Positions 42,847 to 52,114 of a stretch of DNA of 64,000 nt are shown piece by piece. The position numbers and the translations under genes were made by a program. Within the stretch, counting starts at the first letter, position 1. Each line of letters starts with the position of its first letter. Origin of the DNA: Lachnospiraceae bacterium (GTDB lineage Bacteria > Bacillota > Clostridia > Lachnospirales > Lachnospiraceae); the NCBI GenBank assembly GCA_017542245.1, contig JAFXXN010000179.1, positions 81,592 to 145,591 on the forward strand. The letters run 5' to 3'. The notes beneath the pieces were generated by a model that ran no database searches, was not told where the DNA came from, and saw only the letters and a list, made by a program, of their open reading frames with translations.

Positions 42847-44022
42847 GTGAAAAAGTTATTTGCATGTATTTTGGTTATCGCAATGATTGCGTCTCTTGCA
42901 GCCTGCGGTAAAAAAGAAGACACCCCTTCGGGTGGAAGCACTGAGCCGACCAAAGCGGCAGAGGCTACAAAGCCTGCTGAAACAACGCCGGAACCCACAG
43001 CAACACCCGAACCTACGGCTACACCTGAGCCTACAGCTACACCGACACCTACTCCCGAGCCTGAAATTGATACAAGCCTTGGAGAACTTGTTGGTACATG
43101 GAGCGAGATTAACAATCTGTTCTCAAGAACACTTATCGTAAATGAAGACGGTTCTATGGAGATCAGATTCCAGGGTGGCGGTGCAGTATATGGATCAGTT
43201 TCCGTTCAGGCAAAGGACGGCAGTGCATATTATGTATTCTCAGATCCGGAAGGAAATCCTATAGCAGAATTCCCCAAGAATATTTCTGGCGATACATTTG
43301 TTCTTAAGACTGCCGAGGATGGAGACATTACTTTCCAGCGTAATGATAATGCAGTCCTTACAGTAGACCTTGAAGCAATAAAAGGTGTGTGGGTTGAAGA
43401 AGAATATGAGACAGGTTGGGATTTTGAAATCCACAGCGACGGTTCATGGGTATCATACAGGAGCGAAGAGGAATGCTCAGGAGATATAGTTATCAAACCT
43501 TACGGAATGGCAGGCATACCTTATGTTATAGAACTTCGTGAATTTACAGGTGATGTTTGGACAACTATCAGCTGGGATTGGAGCACCGGCACAGTAGAGC
43601 GTCTGAATGCAATGGACCTTGGAGATAACGGAAAATGGTACGTTCGCTACGGCGGTTTTGAAGGATTCTCTGAGGGTACTTTCGGAGATGAATACTGCGG
43701 AACTTACCAGGCCGAAAGAGCTGTTATGCAAGTAGACCTTGAAGGAGATAACGCATTTATCTTTACAATCAAATGGGCACAAAATGATACGGAGTGGACT
43801 GAATGGCAATACTGGACAAACTATGATGTAAACAGTAATTCATTCCATTCAAATGGCGGAAACATGAAGTGGTTATGCACATATGATTCATCGGGCGAAG
43901 AACAAAGAGAAGTAATCTCAACTAATGAAGAAGCTGATTTCTCACCTAGCGGAAACCTTATGTTCTGGATCGACCAGACAGGAGATATCGAAGGCGAGAT
44001 GCAGTTCGAAAGAGTTCCGTAA
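42847..44022 (+). CDS. Lipoprotein of unknown function
   Basis: 391 residues starting at GTG (GTGAGGTAG upstream; no nearby ATG). Lipobox SLAAC with Cys20, then a Pro/Thr/Glu linker (~30-75, repeats of TATPEP) and two similar beta-rich halves: LVGTWSEINNLFSRTLIVNEDGSMEI and IKGVWVEEEYETGWDFEIHSDGSWVS, both of the GTW/GVW ... xDGS form seen in lipocalin-like or META-type domains. Surface-exposed. No enzyme motif. Sits alone, between two terminators. Confidence 0.85.
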   Translation: MKKLFACILVIAMIASLAACGKKEDTPSGGSTEPTKAAEATKPAETTPEPTATPEPTATPEPTATPTPTPEPEIDTSLGELVGTWSEINNLFSRTLIVNEDGSMEIRFQGGGAVYGSVSVQAKDGSAYYVFSDPEGNPIAEFPKNISGDTFVLKTAEDGDITFQRNDNAVLTVDLEAIKGVWVEEEYETGWDFEIHSDGSWVSYRSEEECSGDIVIKPYGMAGIPYVIELREFTGDVWTTISWDWSTGTVERLNAMDLGDNGKWYVRYGGFEGFSEGTFGDEYCGTYQAERAVMQVDLEGDNAFIFTIKWAQNDTEWTEWQYWTNYDVNSNSFHSNGGNMKWLCTYDSSGEEQREVISTNEEADFSPSGNLMFWIDQTGDIEGEMQFERVP

Positions 44023-44043
44023 AGAATATTTTTACATATGCAC

Positions 44044-44087
44044 CCCGGTTAAGTTATAATAACTTGACCGGGACCTTTTTTATTTTT
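44044..44087 (+). terminator. Terminator after the lipoprotein gene
   Basis: CCCGGTTAAGTTAT (44044-44057) pairs with ATAACTTGACCGGG (44059-44072), allowing one mismatch, then ACC and a T tract. Confidence 0.85.
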
Positions 44088-44093
44088 TCCTTC

Positions 44094-44122
44094 TTGCCTA
44101 AAGTGAAAAAAATTGATATAAT
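44094..44122 (+). promoter_or_regulatory. Promoter of the hybrid kinase gene
   Basis: TTGCCT (44094-44099), 17 nt, TATAAT (44117-44122) with TGA extended -10. Confidence 0.65.
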
Positions 44123-44170
44123 GATAAGATGCAGTATTATTGTATTGATTTTTGAAATGAGGAATCTTTA

Positions 44171-46954
44171 ATGGATAAAAATGTAAAAAAAGGTTTTTCC
44201 GAAATTATAGCAACATCTGTCAAGGTGCTTATGGGAGTTTTACTTACCTTTAACATCTTTGTTCTTATATATTTCGGAATAATAGACAGAGCGGACGTTT
44301 GGGAAAACGAACCCATAAGCTTTATTGAAAACTGGATCGTTACAGACAGCAAGGGAAATCAATTTACCACAGGCCGAAATTTCGTATCAGATGAAGAAAT
44401 TCATGAAGAGTTTACCATAGTTTCGACTCTTGCACAGGATATAGCTGATAATGAATATCTTTTCTTCCTTACACGTACCGATATAGCAGTATATATCAAC
44501 GGCGAGTTAAGAAAAGATTTTATAGAGGACAGAGATGTAAACATTCCCGGCGGCCTTGTAACAAAGTTTTATATGACCGTGCCTTTAAAAGAATCAGATG
44601 CCGGAGCCGAGGTAAAAATGGTAAGACCCCTGGCCTTAAAAGACGAGGAGCTTGTTCCTGAAACATTTATCGGTACACGTTCCGCAGCGTTCAGTTACAT
44701 GTTACATAACGGAGGCCTCTCATTCTTCCTTGCAGCTATTGTACTTATCTTTTCCATAGTTGTTATTATCGTGAGCGTAGTGCTGAAATTATGGTATAAA
44801 ATAAAGATAAATATGTTGTACGGCGCACTCGGTATACTCATTACAGCGTCATGGCTGATAACTGATTCATTTGTATGCCCGTTTGTTTTCAGAGTATATT
44901 ATGTTCATGGTCTGCTGAATTATATGTTCGGACTCATGATCCCATTTGCACTTGCACTTTATCTGAATGCTATACAAGGCGAAAGATATAAAAAGAGTGT
45001 ATCTGCGCTGCTTATTTTAGCAAGCTTTAACGCTGTTGTATGGCCGTTCCTTCATTTCACAGGTATTGTTCCTTTTTATAATATCCGTTCATTTGCAAAT
45101 GGTATCCTTGCCATTATTACCGTGCTTGCATTATATGTTGTTATCAAGGATGCAATTAAAGGGAATGTCAGTGAATATCGCTATACATTCTTGGGATTTC
45201 TCGGATTTTTAATATGTTGTACCATCGAGCTGGTCATAGTTCTTACGATAAAGACAACCAATGCAACCCTGCCTATGGTAATAGGACTTGGAGTGCTTCT
45301 GACATTTATCGTTATGCAGCAGGTAAAAGACCTAAGAAAGATCAATCAAGAAAAACAGCATGCTATTGATATTTCCGAGGCAAAGACGAGATTCCTTGCA
45401 AGCATGTCTCATGAGATAAGAACTCCTATCAACGCAATTCTCGGTATGAATGAAATGATATTAAGAGAAAACAAAGATAAGGTTATAGGAGAATATTCAA
45501 GAAGCATCAAGACATCCGGAAAAATGCTTCTTATGCTGGTAAACGATGTACTTGATTTTTCAAAGATTGAAGCCGGAAAACTCGAGATAAACGAGAACCG
45601 TTTCCGCATGTCGGATATGCTGCATGACGTAATTTCGCTCGTTAAGGAAAGAGCCGATGAAAAGTCTCTCGAAATTAAGACCGAGATCAACGGAGAAATC
45701 CCTAACGAATTGATTAGTGATGAGTTCAGAATCAGGCAGATACTTGTAAATCTGATAAATAATGCAGTAAAGTACACCGAGAAAGGTACTGTTACACTTA
45801 AACTCGGAGGCTCGTATACCGATGACGGATATGAACTTGGAATATATGTTAAAGATACAGGAAAAGGAATCCGTAAGGAAGATCAGAAAAATCTGTTTGA
45901 CGCATTTTCAAGAGCCGATGCTAAAGCCAATGTGAATATAGAAGGAACAGGATTGGGACTTGCTATAGTAAAGAGCATTGTCGATTCCATGAACGGAACA
46001 CTCGGTTTAGAAAGTGAATACGGATCAGGCTCTGAATTTTGGGTTAAGATTCCGGTTAAATATCTGGGTAAAGCTCTGCTTAAAAAAGATTTCATGGAGG
46101 AAAGCTCTCATTATGAAGCTACTATCGAAAACTGCAGTTTCACGGCACCTGCTGCGAAAATACTTGCAGTTGACGATAACCAGTCAAATCTTACTATCGT
46201 AAAACTCTTTCTTAAGAGAACAGGGATCAAGCCCGATCTTTGCAGTAACGGTAAGCGTGCTATAGAACTCTGCAGGGAGAAAAAATACGATATCATTTTC
46301 CTTGATCATATGATGCCCCAGCCTGACGGTATAGAGACATTTCATATAATTAGGAGTGACGAGAAATCTCTTAATAAAGATACAAAAACAGTTATTCTTA
46401 CTGCAAATGCATTGGCCGGAAGCCGCCAGATGTATATAAATGAGGGATTTGACGATTATCTTACCAAACCTTTGGATTCGGCTATGCTGGAACAGACGGT
46501 TTTAAACATGCTTCCAAAAGAAAAGGTGGAATTGCTTTCACCTTTGGCTGACAGGAGATCAGAAGAAAAAGATGAGGTAATTGAATTCAATCCGGGCGAA
46601 ATGCCTTCTGTAAAGGAAAGACTTACAGCAATAAAGGGGCTTGATTATGAGACAGCTTTGGGATATTGCGGCGGTGACGAAGAAATGCTTGAGGAAATAA
46701 TTACCGATGTTGCTGCTGACGGTCCTAAACGTGTAGCCAGAATGAAGAAAAATCTTGAGGAAAAAGATATAAAAGCTTACAGGATAGAAGCTCACACTGT
46801 AAAAAGCACTGTGGCTACCATAGGCATGAAAGAATTAAGTGAGAGAGCAAAGAAACATGAATATGCTGCAAGAGACAATGATCTGGATTTTATATACAGT
46901 GATTCGGAGGACTTTATAAAAGAATATTTAGAGGTGTGTAAGAAACTGATATGA
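44171..46954 (+). CDS. Hybrid sensor histidine kinase with multi-helix membrane sensor
   Basis: 927 residues. TM1 (~13-33), an extracellular beta domain (~45-170), then about seven helices (~175-370), a layout like 7TMR-DISM sensors. Cytoplasmic part: HisKA with His414 (FLASMSHEIRTPINAILGM), HATPase (NLINNAVKYTEKG, GTGLGLAIVKSIV), receiver with Asp712 (DIIFLDHMMPQPDG) and Hpt with His875 (EAHTVKSTVATIGM). A complete His-Asp-His relay in one chain, but no output regulator next to it. Start after GAGGAA. Overlaps the downstream gene by 4 bp. Confidence 0.94.
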   Translation: MDKNVKKGFSEIIATSVKVLMGVLLTFNIFVLIYFGIIDRADVWENEPISFIENWIVTDSKGNQFTTGRNFVSDEEIHEEFTIVSTLAQDIADNEYLFFLTRTDIAVYINGELRKDFIEDRDVNIPGGLVTKFYMTVPLKESDAGAEVKMVRPLALKDEELVPETFIGTRSAAFSYMLHNGGLSFFLAAIVLIFSIVVIIVSVVLKLWYKIKINMLYGALGILITASWLITDSFVCPFVFRVYYVHGLLNYMFGLMIPFALALYLNAIQGERYKKSVSALLILASFNAVVWPFLHFTGIVPFYNIRSFANGILAIITVLALYVVIKDAIKGNVSEYRYTFLGFLGFLICCTIELVIVLTIKTTNATLPMVIGLGVLLTFIVMQQVKDLRKINQEKQHAIDISEAKTRFLASMSHEIRTPINAILGMNEMILRENKDKVIGEYSRSIKTSGKMLLMLVNDVLDFSKIEAGKLEINENRFRMSDMLHDVISLVKERADEKSLEIKTEINGEIPNELISDEFRIRQILVNLINNAVKYTEKGTVTLKLGGSYTDDGYELGIYVKDTGKGIRKEDQKNLFDAFSRADAKANVNIEGTGLGLAIVKSIVDSMNGTLGLESEYGSGSEFWVKIPVKYLGKALLKKDFMEESSHYEATIENCSFTAPAAKILAVDDNQSNLTIVKLFLKRTGIKPDLCSNGKRAIELCREKKYDIIFLDHMMPQPDGIETFHIIRSDEKSLNKDTKTVILTANALAGSRQMYINEGFDDYLTKPLDSAMLEQTVLNMLPKEKVELLSPLADRRSEEKDEVIEFNPGEMPSVKERLTAIKGLDYETALGYCGGDEEMLEEIITDVAADGPKRVARMKKNLEEKDIKAYRIEAHTVKSTVATIGMKELSERAKKHEYAARDNDLDFIYSDSEDFIKEYLEVCKKLI

Positions 46955-47958
46955 AGAACAAAGTACTAAGAAAAGTTCTGAAAATTGCCATAATTGTTTT
47001 TATCATAATTGATATTATACTTATCGGAGCAAGATTATATTTCAGACTACCGGTAAAAGAATATTACGATCATTCAGAAGAAGGCTTTGTTATACCAGAT
47101 ATAGGCGCCGGCTTTGTGGCACAGGGACTTGCATATGATGAAAGATCAAAATGTTTCTTTGTGACCGGATACATGAATGACAAATCAGCCTCGCCTATAT
47201 ATATCGTTGAAAAAGAGAGCGGGCTGTGTGTTAAAACACTTAAGATGCAGAATCCTGACGGGTCTGAATTTCATGGCCATGCAGGCGGTATGACTGTACA
47301 TGGGGATTATCTGTATGTCGCAGGAAGCAGCGACAATTGTCTTTATATATTTAATTATGCTGAAGCAATGGAAAAGGAAAATGAAGCTAGTATAAAATCC
47401 ATAGGAACATTTCCCATGCCGGATGATTTAAGCGTTGCTTATGTTGCATCGGACAGTTCCTGCCTCTACTCCGGAGAATTCTACAGAGCAGATAATTATG
47501 AAACGGATAAGACACATAAGATGACGACAGAAGCCGGAGATTATAACCAGGCTATTATATATGCATACAGGTTTTCAGACGGAGAAAACTCATCATTTGG
47601 GCTTGAAACTGAGCCTTTTGAAGCATATTCCGTTACGGACCTTGTTCAGGGAATGGAACTGAAAAACGGGAAAATATATCTTTCAACATCATACGGTGTG
47701 GCATTTTCTCATATATATGTATATGAGAAGCCGGTAAGTAAGAAGTCATTTTCGGTTTCGGGAATGACCATGCCACTATATGAACTTGATTCGGCATCAC
47801 TCATCAAAGACTATAAGTTTGCACCTATGTCTGAAGAAATCGTATTTGTTGGTGACAAGCTGTATACCATGTGTGAATCGGCGTCGGACAAATACATATT
47901 CGGAAAGCTAACTTCAGCAAAATGGTGCTATTATACCGATATGGATTGGGATGACTGA
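46951..47958 (+). CDS. Membrane-anchored propeller-like exported protein
   Basis: 335 residues. One N-terminal helix (~10-30) anchors an outside domain whose repeated strands (FVAQGLAYDERSKCFFVTGYM, HAGGMTVHGDYLYVAGSSDNCLYIF, LVQGMELKNGKIYLSTSYG) suggest a six- or seven-bladed beta-propeller. The last blade keeps a Cys (LYTMCESASDKYIFGKL). Start overlaps the kinase stop (ATGA), implying the two act together, perhaps as ligand-binding partner and sensor; that is inference. Confidence 0.8.
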   Translation: MKNKVLRKVLKIAIIVFIIIDIILIGARLYFRLPVKEYYDHSEEGFVIPDIGAGFVAQGLAYDERSKCFFVTGYMNDKSASPIYIVEKESGLCVKTLKMQNPDGSEFHGHAGGMTVHGDYLYVAGSSDNCLYIFNYAEAMEKENEASIKSIGTFPMPDDLSVAYVASDSSCLYSGEFYRADNYETDKTHKMTTEAGDYNQAIIYAYRFSDGENSSFGLETEPFEAYSVTDLVQGMELKNGKIYLSTSYGVAFSHIYVYEKPVSKKSFSVSGMTMPLYELDSASLIKDYKFAPMSEEIVFVGDKLYTMCESASDKYIFGKLTSAKWCYYTDMDWDD

Positions 47959-47973
47959 AAAGCTGGCCTCAGA

Positions 47974-47995
47974 GCAGCCATATGAGGTGTAATTA
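47974..47995. repeat. Possible remnant of repeat family A
   Basis: AGCAGCCATATGAGGTGTAAT resembles the AGTAGCCGGATGAGGTGTAAT tail of copy 1 with three differences; lies shortly after a stop codon like the other copies. Confidence 0.4.
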
Positions 47996-48061
47996 AAAAT
48001 AATTTATCTAGCAAAAAATATTCCTGCATAACAACAAAGTACATTATAAGGTCAAGTTACT

Positions 48062-48193
48062 TCATTGATTATTATCCGGCAGGATAGTAAAATGAGTTCC
48101 ACAAACATAAACATTTGCACCTGAATCCACTATTCCCGGAATAGTTGTAGGAGCTTTTGTTTGAAAGTCCTTATTAAATTGCTCTTTCTCATA
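48062..48193 (-). pseudogene. Short degenerate coding remnant
   Basis: On the minus strand 43 codons read as plausible protein (KAPTTIPGIVDSGANVYVCG, then THFTILPDNNQ) and end at a stop at 48062, but the frame is cut upstream by a stop and has no start. The VDSGANVYV part recalls an Asp-protease-type DSGA motif, too short to trust. Together with the terminator and promoter below, this is what the 434-bp gap 47959-48392 holds. Confidence 0.3.
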
Positions 48194-48236
48194 TTAAACC
48201 TATATATTGTCTCTGGAATCAACGTTCCAAGACATT

Positions 48237-48268
48237 AAAAGTGCCCCGAAAGTGGGGCACTTTTTAAT
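48237..48268 (+). terminator. Terminator in the 48.2 kb gap
   Basis: AAAAGTGCCCC (48237-48247) / GGGGCACTTTT (48254-48264) flanked by A and T runs; nearly symmetric, so it could serve both strands. It would end the kinase operon. Confidence 0.85.
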
Positions 48269-48299
48269 CTCTTTATTAAATTCGATACTAAAATATATC

Positions 48300-48328
48300 T
48301 TGTAATATATGCCTTGTGATGATATACT
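48300..48328 (+). promoter_or_regulatory. Promoter of the ParA-like gene
   Basis: TTGTAA (48300-48305), 17 nt, TATACT (48323-48328). Confidence 0.55.
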
Positions 48329-48392
48329 CAATAATATATAGGATGAGGTGAAATTTGAAAAATATATAAGAAAGTAAAAGAAAGGTATTAAG

Positions 48393-49091
48393 ATGTCAGA
48401 TTTGTTAAACGGATTAAAAAATTTCATAGTTGTTACCGGGCATTATGGCTGCGGGAAAACAAACTTCGCTATTAATCTTGCATTTGATTTTATAAAAGCC
48501 GGAAAAAAAGTCACTGTTGTAGATATGGATCTGATAAATCCGTACTTCAGGACATCTGATTATAAAGGCATATTGGAGGAAAAAGGAATAGAAGTCATAA
48601 CTCCTGTATTCGGTGCCACAAACCTTGACATTCCTTCCCTTCCTGCAAGTATGTACGGTGTATTTGAAAAGAAAGACATAGTCATCGTAGATGTCGGAGG
48701 AGATGATGCCGGAGCTACGGTTCTTGGACGATTCAGGCCCCAGTTTGAAAATGTTGACTATGATATGCTTTATGTAATAAACCGCTTTCGCTCCATGAGC
48801 ACGGATCTGGATGAAGCTGTCGAAGTATTGGAGGAAATAAAAGCCGTTTCGGGACTTAAACCTACAAAGCTTATAAATAATTCTCATCTTATGTTTGAAA
48901 CAACCCAGACAGTGTTTGAGGAAGGCTTAAAATTTGCAAAAGAAACCGCTTCAAAAACAGAACTTCCTGTTTTTTGTTCAACCATACGTCGCGATCTTAT
49001 TGAAAATGGAATCGTAAAACCGATGGATGATGTTGGTCAGATATACCCTGTTGATATCTATGTAAAGACTGTATGGGGTCAGACCCCATGA
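48393..49091 (+). CDS. ParA/MinD-like P-loop ATPase
   Basis: 232 residues. Deviant Walker A GHYGCGKTNFA (16-26) and the switch-type VVDMDLINPYFR and VIVDVGGDDAGATVLGRF (Walker B-like). Such CobQ/CobB-MinD-type ATPases occur near 2-oxoacid:ferredoxin oxidoreductase genes in clostridia, and a Vor operon lies 2.7 kb downstream; a role in Fe-S or cofactor handling is a guess. The final codons and the stop lie within a GGGGTCAGACCCC palindrome, so the last residues (VWGQTP) are repeat-derived. Confidence 0.85.
   Translation: MSDLLNGLKNFIVVTGHYGCGKTNFAINLAFDFIKAGKKVTVVDMDLINPYFRTSDYKGILEEKGIEVITPVFGATNLDIPSLPASMYGVFEKKDIVIVDVGGDDAGATVLGRFRPQFENVDYDMLYVINRFRSMSTDLDEAVEVLEEIKAVSGLKPTKLINNSHLMFETTQTVFEEGLKFAKETASKTELPVFCSTIRRDLIENGIVKPMDDVGQIYPVDIYVKTVWGQTP
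49076..49091. repeat. GGGGTCAGACCCC palindrome covering a stop codon
   Basis: ATGGGGTC and GACCCCAT are perfect inverted arms; same core as the element at 25658-25687. The downstream ATGA gives the stop codon of the ParA-like gene. Confidence 0.7.
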
Positions 49092-49117
49092 ACAAAATAT
49101 GAACATGTAAATTCATA

Positions 49118-49147
49118 TTGCAAAATTATATCAATTTGTGATATGAT
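49118..49147 (+). promoter_or_regulatory. Promoter of the C11 protease gene
   Basis: TTGCAA (49118-49123), 18 nt, TATGAT (49142-49147). Confidence 0.45.
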
Positions 49148-49213
49148 AAATATCTGTGTGTACATTAAACATTTTTGTACATACAGATTATTTTTTTGAA
49201 AGAGGAGAAAGAG

Positions 49214-51493
49214 ATGAAGAAAAATCTTAAGAAGATCATTGCAATGATTACTGTCAGTGTAATGATTCTCAGCCTTGCTGCGTGCAGTAAGAGCGAAGGT
49301 AACGAGTCGACAACTCCGGCGGCAACTACACCGACTGAGGAAGTAAAGCAGGGCACAAAGCCTGATGAAACCGAGAAGGTTACCGATGCTCCTAAGGAGG
49401 ATGAACCGGAAGAAGATGAAAATTTAGATGATGACGTATCGGAAGAAAACGGTGAAGAAACCGGAGAAGATGAAGAAAGCCAGAAGGCTGTTTCCGGATT
49501 CAAAATGTCAGTAAACAACTCTGACGGAAAGATGAACATTACCCGTTTAAGGAAAAACGAATCCATGGGAGAAGAAGATACATGGACAATATTTGTTTAT
49601 CTTTGCGGAACGGATCTTGAGAGCGGTGACGCAAGCGGAGCTGCTTCAAGCGATGTTGAACAGATGCGTAATGCCACAGGCAGCGATAATGTAAAATTTG
49701 TATTCCAGACAGGCGGAACAAGTGAGTGGGTAAATGAAAACTTTAGCAGTGAAGAAGCTCAGCGTTTCGTTGTACAGAATAATGAATTGACCCTGGTTGA
49801 TTCACTTGAACTTGGCAATATGGGAGATCCTAATACACTTTCAGATTTCCTTACATGGGGTATTGAAAACTATCCTGCTGAAAAGATGGGACTTGTATTT
49901 TGGAACCATGGCGGCGGATCTATAACCGGTGCATGCTTCGATGAACTTAATGAAAGTGATTCACTTTCATTACAGGAAATAAACACAGCACTTGCAAAAG
50001 TATATGAGAACATGACAGACCAGTTTGAATTCATCGGATTTGACTGCTGCCTTATGGGAACAGCTGAAACAGCAAATATCATGGCTTCCTATGCAAGATA
50101 TTTTTACGGATCACAGGAATGCGAGCCCGGTTCAGGCTGGGATTATGAAACATACGGATCTTTCATTGCAGAAAATCCTTCAGCTTCCGGAGCAGAGCTC
50201 GGCAAGGTTATAACAGACAGCTTCTATGAAGAGTGTGCTAAGGCCGATCAGGAGCAGTGCTCAACACTTACAGTTATCGATCTTGTTAAATTTGATGATT
50301 TCGTTGTTGAGTTCAATAACTACGCAAAGAGCCTTTTTGAAGCAGCTGACAAAAACCTTCCCGGAATCGTAAGAGGTATCACAAACGCTGAAAACTTCGG
50401 TGGAAATAACAAGGCTGAAGGTTATACCAACATGGTAGACATAGGTTCTATCATTTCAAATTGCAGCAGTTATGCTGACGGATCGGATGCCCTTACCGCA
50501 ATGAACAATTGTATCGTATACAATAAAAACGGTTCAGACCATTCAGGCGCAAGCGGACTTTCAATCTATTATCCTCTGCAGGTCGGTGGTTCTAACGAGC
50601 TTAAGATCTTTTCAGGAATATGTATAAGCCCTTACTATCTTTCACTTGCAGACAGAGTCGCAAAGGGATACACAGAAGGCGGATATACAAACGCTATCTT
50701 CTTTACTGAAGAAGGAAACTGGGAGAATAACGGCTGTGAACTCGAAAACATCGAAGAAAACTATTTCGAAGGTGAAGAAGGCGAAGAGTCCGGAAATAAT
50801 GAGAGTACTTTAATAACATTTGAGTCAGAACCCGCTTTTGATCCTGAGAACGGTTTCGGATTTACACTTGATGAAAACGGATATGAATACACCGCTAATG
50901 TTTCAGCTACGATTTATCTCACCGCAGAAGAGGACAGCCATATAGCTATCGGAGAGACAGCTGAAATAAACGCTGACTGGGAGACAGGTTCATTCTATGA
51001 TTCCTTTGATGGATACTGGCTTGCACTTCCCGACGGACAGATTCTTTCCACGTACATAGTTGGTGTTGACGAAGACAGTGTCGTATATACCTCACCCGCA
51101 CTTGTTAACGGAAACAGAACCAATATCCGTATAAGAAGAGATGAAAACGGCTTCAGCATTGAAGGCGTATGGGACGGTATCGGCGAAAACGGAATTGCAT
51201 CACGTGATATGCATGACATTAACCATGGTGATGTGATAATTCCTCTCTATTATTTTGCTGAAAACGAAGAAATAATGAACGGATCGGAATATACATACAG
51301 TGAAGGCGATGAACTGTCATATTCATCTCTTCCTGCCGGAGAATATTTCTACTGCTTCGATATAACAGACGTATACGGAGATATACTTTCTACCGACTTT
51401 GCTATGTTCACTGTTGATGAAGAAGGAAATATACTGTTCGGAGACGGATCTGAAGGTGAAGAAGAATCTGAAGAAGAGTACGAAGAAGAATAA
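49214..51493 (+). CDS. Clostripain-family (C11) cysteine protease, lipoprotein
   Basis: Surface protease, likely specific for Arg or Lys. 759 residues from the ATG at 49214 (GAGGAG upstream; the frame extends to 49175 without a site). Lipobox SLAAC with Cys24 and an acidic Glu/Asp linker (~45-90). Catalytic domain ~115-520: His232 in FWNHGGG and Cys279 in FDCCLMGTAE, the C11 dyad. C-terminal beta-rich region (~540-740) of unknown role, ending in a Glu-rich tail. The strongly acidic linker and tail could bind Ca, on which clostripains depend. Confidence 0.92.
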   Translation: MKKNLKKIIAMITVSVMILSLAACSKSEGNESTTPAATTPTEEVKQGTKPDETEKVTDAPKEDEPEEDENLDDDVSEENGEETGEDEESQKAVSGFKMSVNNSDGKMNITRLRKNESMGEEDTWTIFVYLCGTDLESGDASGAASSDVEQMRNATGSDNVKFVFQTGGTSEWVNENFSSEEAQRFVVQNNELTLVDSLELGNMGDPNTLSDFLTWGIENYPAEKMGLVFWNHGGGSITGACFDELNESDSLSLQEINTALAKVYENMTDQFEFIGFDCCLMGTAETANIMASYARYFYGSQECEPGSGWDYETYGSFIAENPSASGAELGKVITDSFYEECAKADQEQCSTLTVIDLVKFDDFVVEFNNYAKSLFEAADKNLPGIVRGITNAENFGGNNKAEGYTNMVDIGSIISNCSSYADGSDALTAMNNCIVYNKNGSDHSGASGLSIYYPLQVGGSNELKIFSGICISPYYLSLADRVAKGYTEGGYTNAIFFTEEGNWENNGCELENIEENYFEGEEGEESGNNESTLITFESEPAFDPENGFGFTLDENGYEYTANVSATIYLTAEEDSHIAIGETAEINADWETGSFYDSFDGYWLALPDGQILSTYIVGVDEDSVVYTSPALVNGNRTNIRIRRDENGFSIEGVWDGIGENGIASRDMHDINHGDVIIPLYYFAENEEIMNGSEYTYSEGDELSYSSLPAGEYFYCFDITDVYGDILSTDFAMFTVDEEGNILFGDGSEGEEESEEEYEEE

Positions 51494-51530
51494 TTATACA
51501 AATAATATATGTTAATAAGTATAACAAAAT

Positions 51531-51585
51531 AGAAGATATCTCCCAACTCTAAACATAGAGAAGATGGGGGATATCTTCCTTTTAT
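51531..51585 (+). terminator. Terminator after the C11 protease gene
   Basis: AAGATATCTCCCA (51533-51545) pairs with TGGGGGATATCTT (51565-51577), with G-T pairing, then CCTTTTAT. Confidence 0.8.
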
Positions 51586-51662
51586 AAACAAAGAAATACT
51601 GAAGACTTTTTTAGGTTACATATGTAGAGAATAGAATTATACAGATTCATTTAAAAAAGTTC

Positions 51663-51691
51663 TTGTATTTTTATAAAAGAAATGTTATAGT
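51663..51691 (+). promoter_or_regulatory. Promoter of the vor operon
   Basis: TTGTAT (51663-51668), 17 nt, TATAGT (51686-51691) with TGt extended -10. Confidence 0.6.
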
Positions 51692-51779
51692 ACTAATTTA
51701 GTATTAGAATTTACAGATGGGTTTATAGTCTGATAATAATTTTGTATATTAAAAGGTTCATAGATAAGGAGGTTTGAAG

Positions 51780-51989
51780 ATGGGAAAAATCACTATTAAC
51801 GAGTCGCTTTGTAAAGGCTGCGAGATGTGTGTTAATGCATGTCCCCTGCATCTTTTAGAGCTTGACAAATCCAGACTCAATGTAAAGGGATATCATCCTG
51901 CACATATGACAGATATGAGCAAGTGCTCAGGATGTAAATCATGTGCGACCATGTGTCCGGATGTATGTATCACCGTAGAGCGTGACTAA
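51780..51989 (+). CDS. vorD: 2-oxoacid:ferredoxin oxidoreductase, ferredoxin-like delta subunit
   Basis: 69 residues with two 4Fe-4S motifs, CKGCEMCVNAC (Cys 11, 14, 17, 21) and CSGCKSCATMC. Passes electrons from the TPP subunit to ferredoxin. AAGGAGG seven bases upstream sets the ATG at 51780; a TTG at 51774 is in frame. The 125-bp gap to vorB contains palindromic repeat fragments. Confidence 0.93.
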   Translation: MGKITINESLCKGCEMCVNACPLHLLELDKSRLNVKGYHPAHMTDMSKCSGCKSCATMCPDVCITVERD

Positions 51990-52007
51990 AAGTATTCACG
52001 ATAAAAA

Positions 52008-52074
52008 TGTGACAAAAAGAACCGTCCCCATTGTCATAAGAAATAAAGCCTTCCCCTTGAGGGGAAGCCTTAGA
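52008..52074. repeat. Fragments of repeat families B and A between vorD and vorB
   Basis: GAACCGTCCCC (52020-52030, inside TGACA/TGTCA arms) belongs to the GGGACGGTTC family; CTTCCCCTTGAGGGGAAG (52050-52067) is a perfect hairpin matching the start of family A. Confidence 0.65.
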
Positions 52075-52114
52075 TTACATTATTTATGAATAAAATAATC
52101 ATAGGAGAAAAAAC

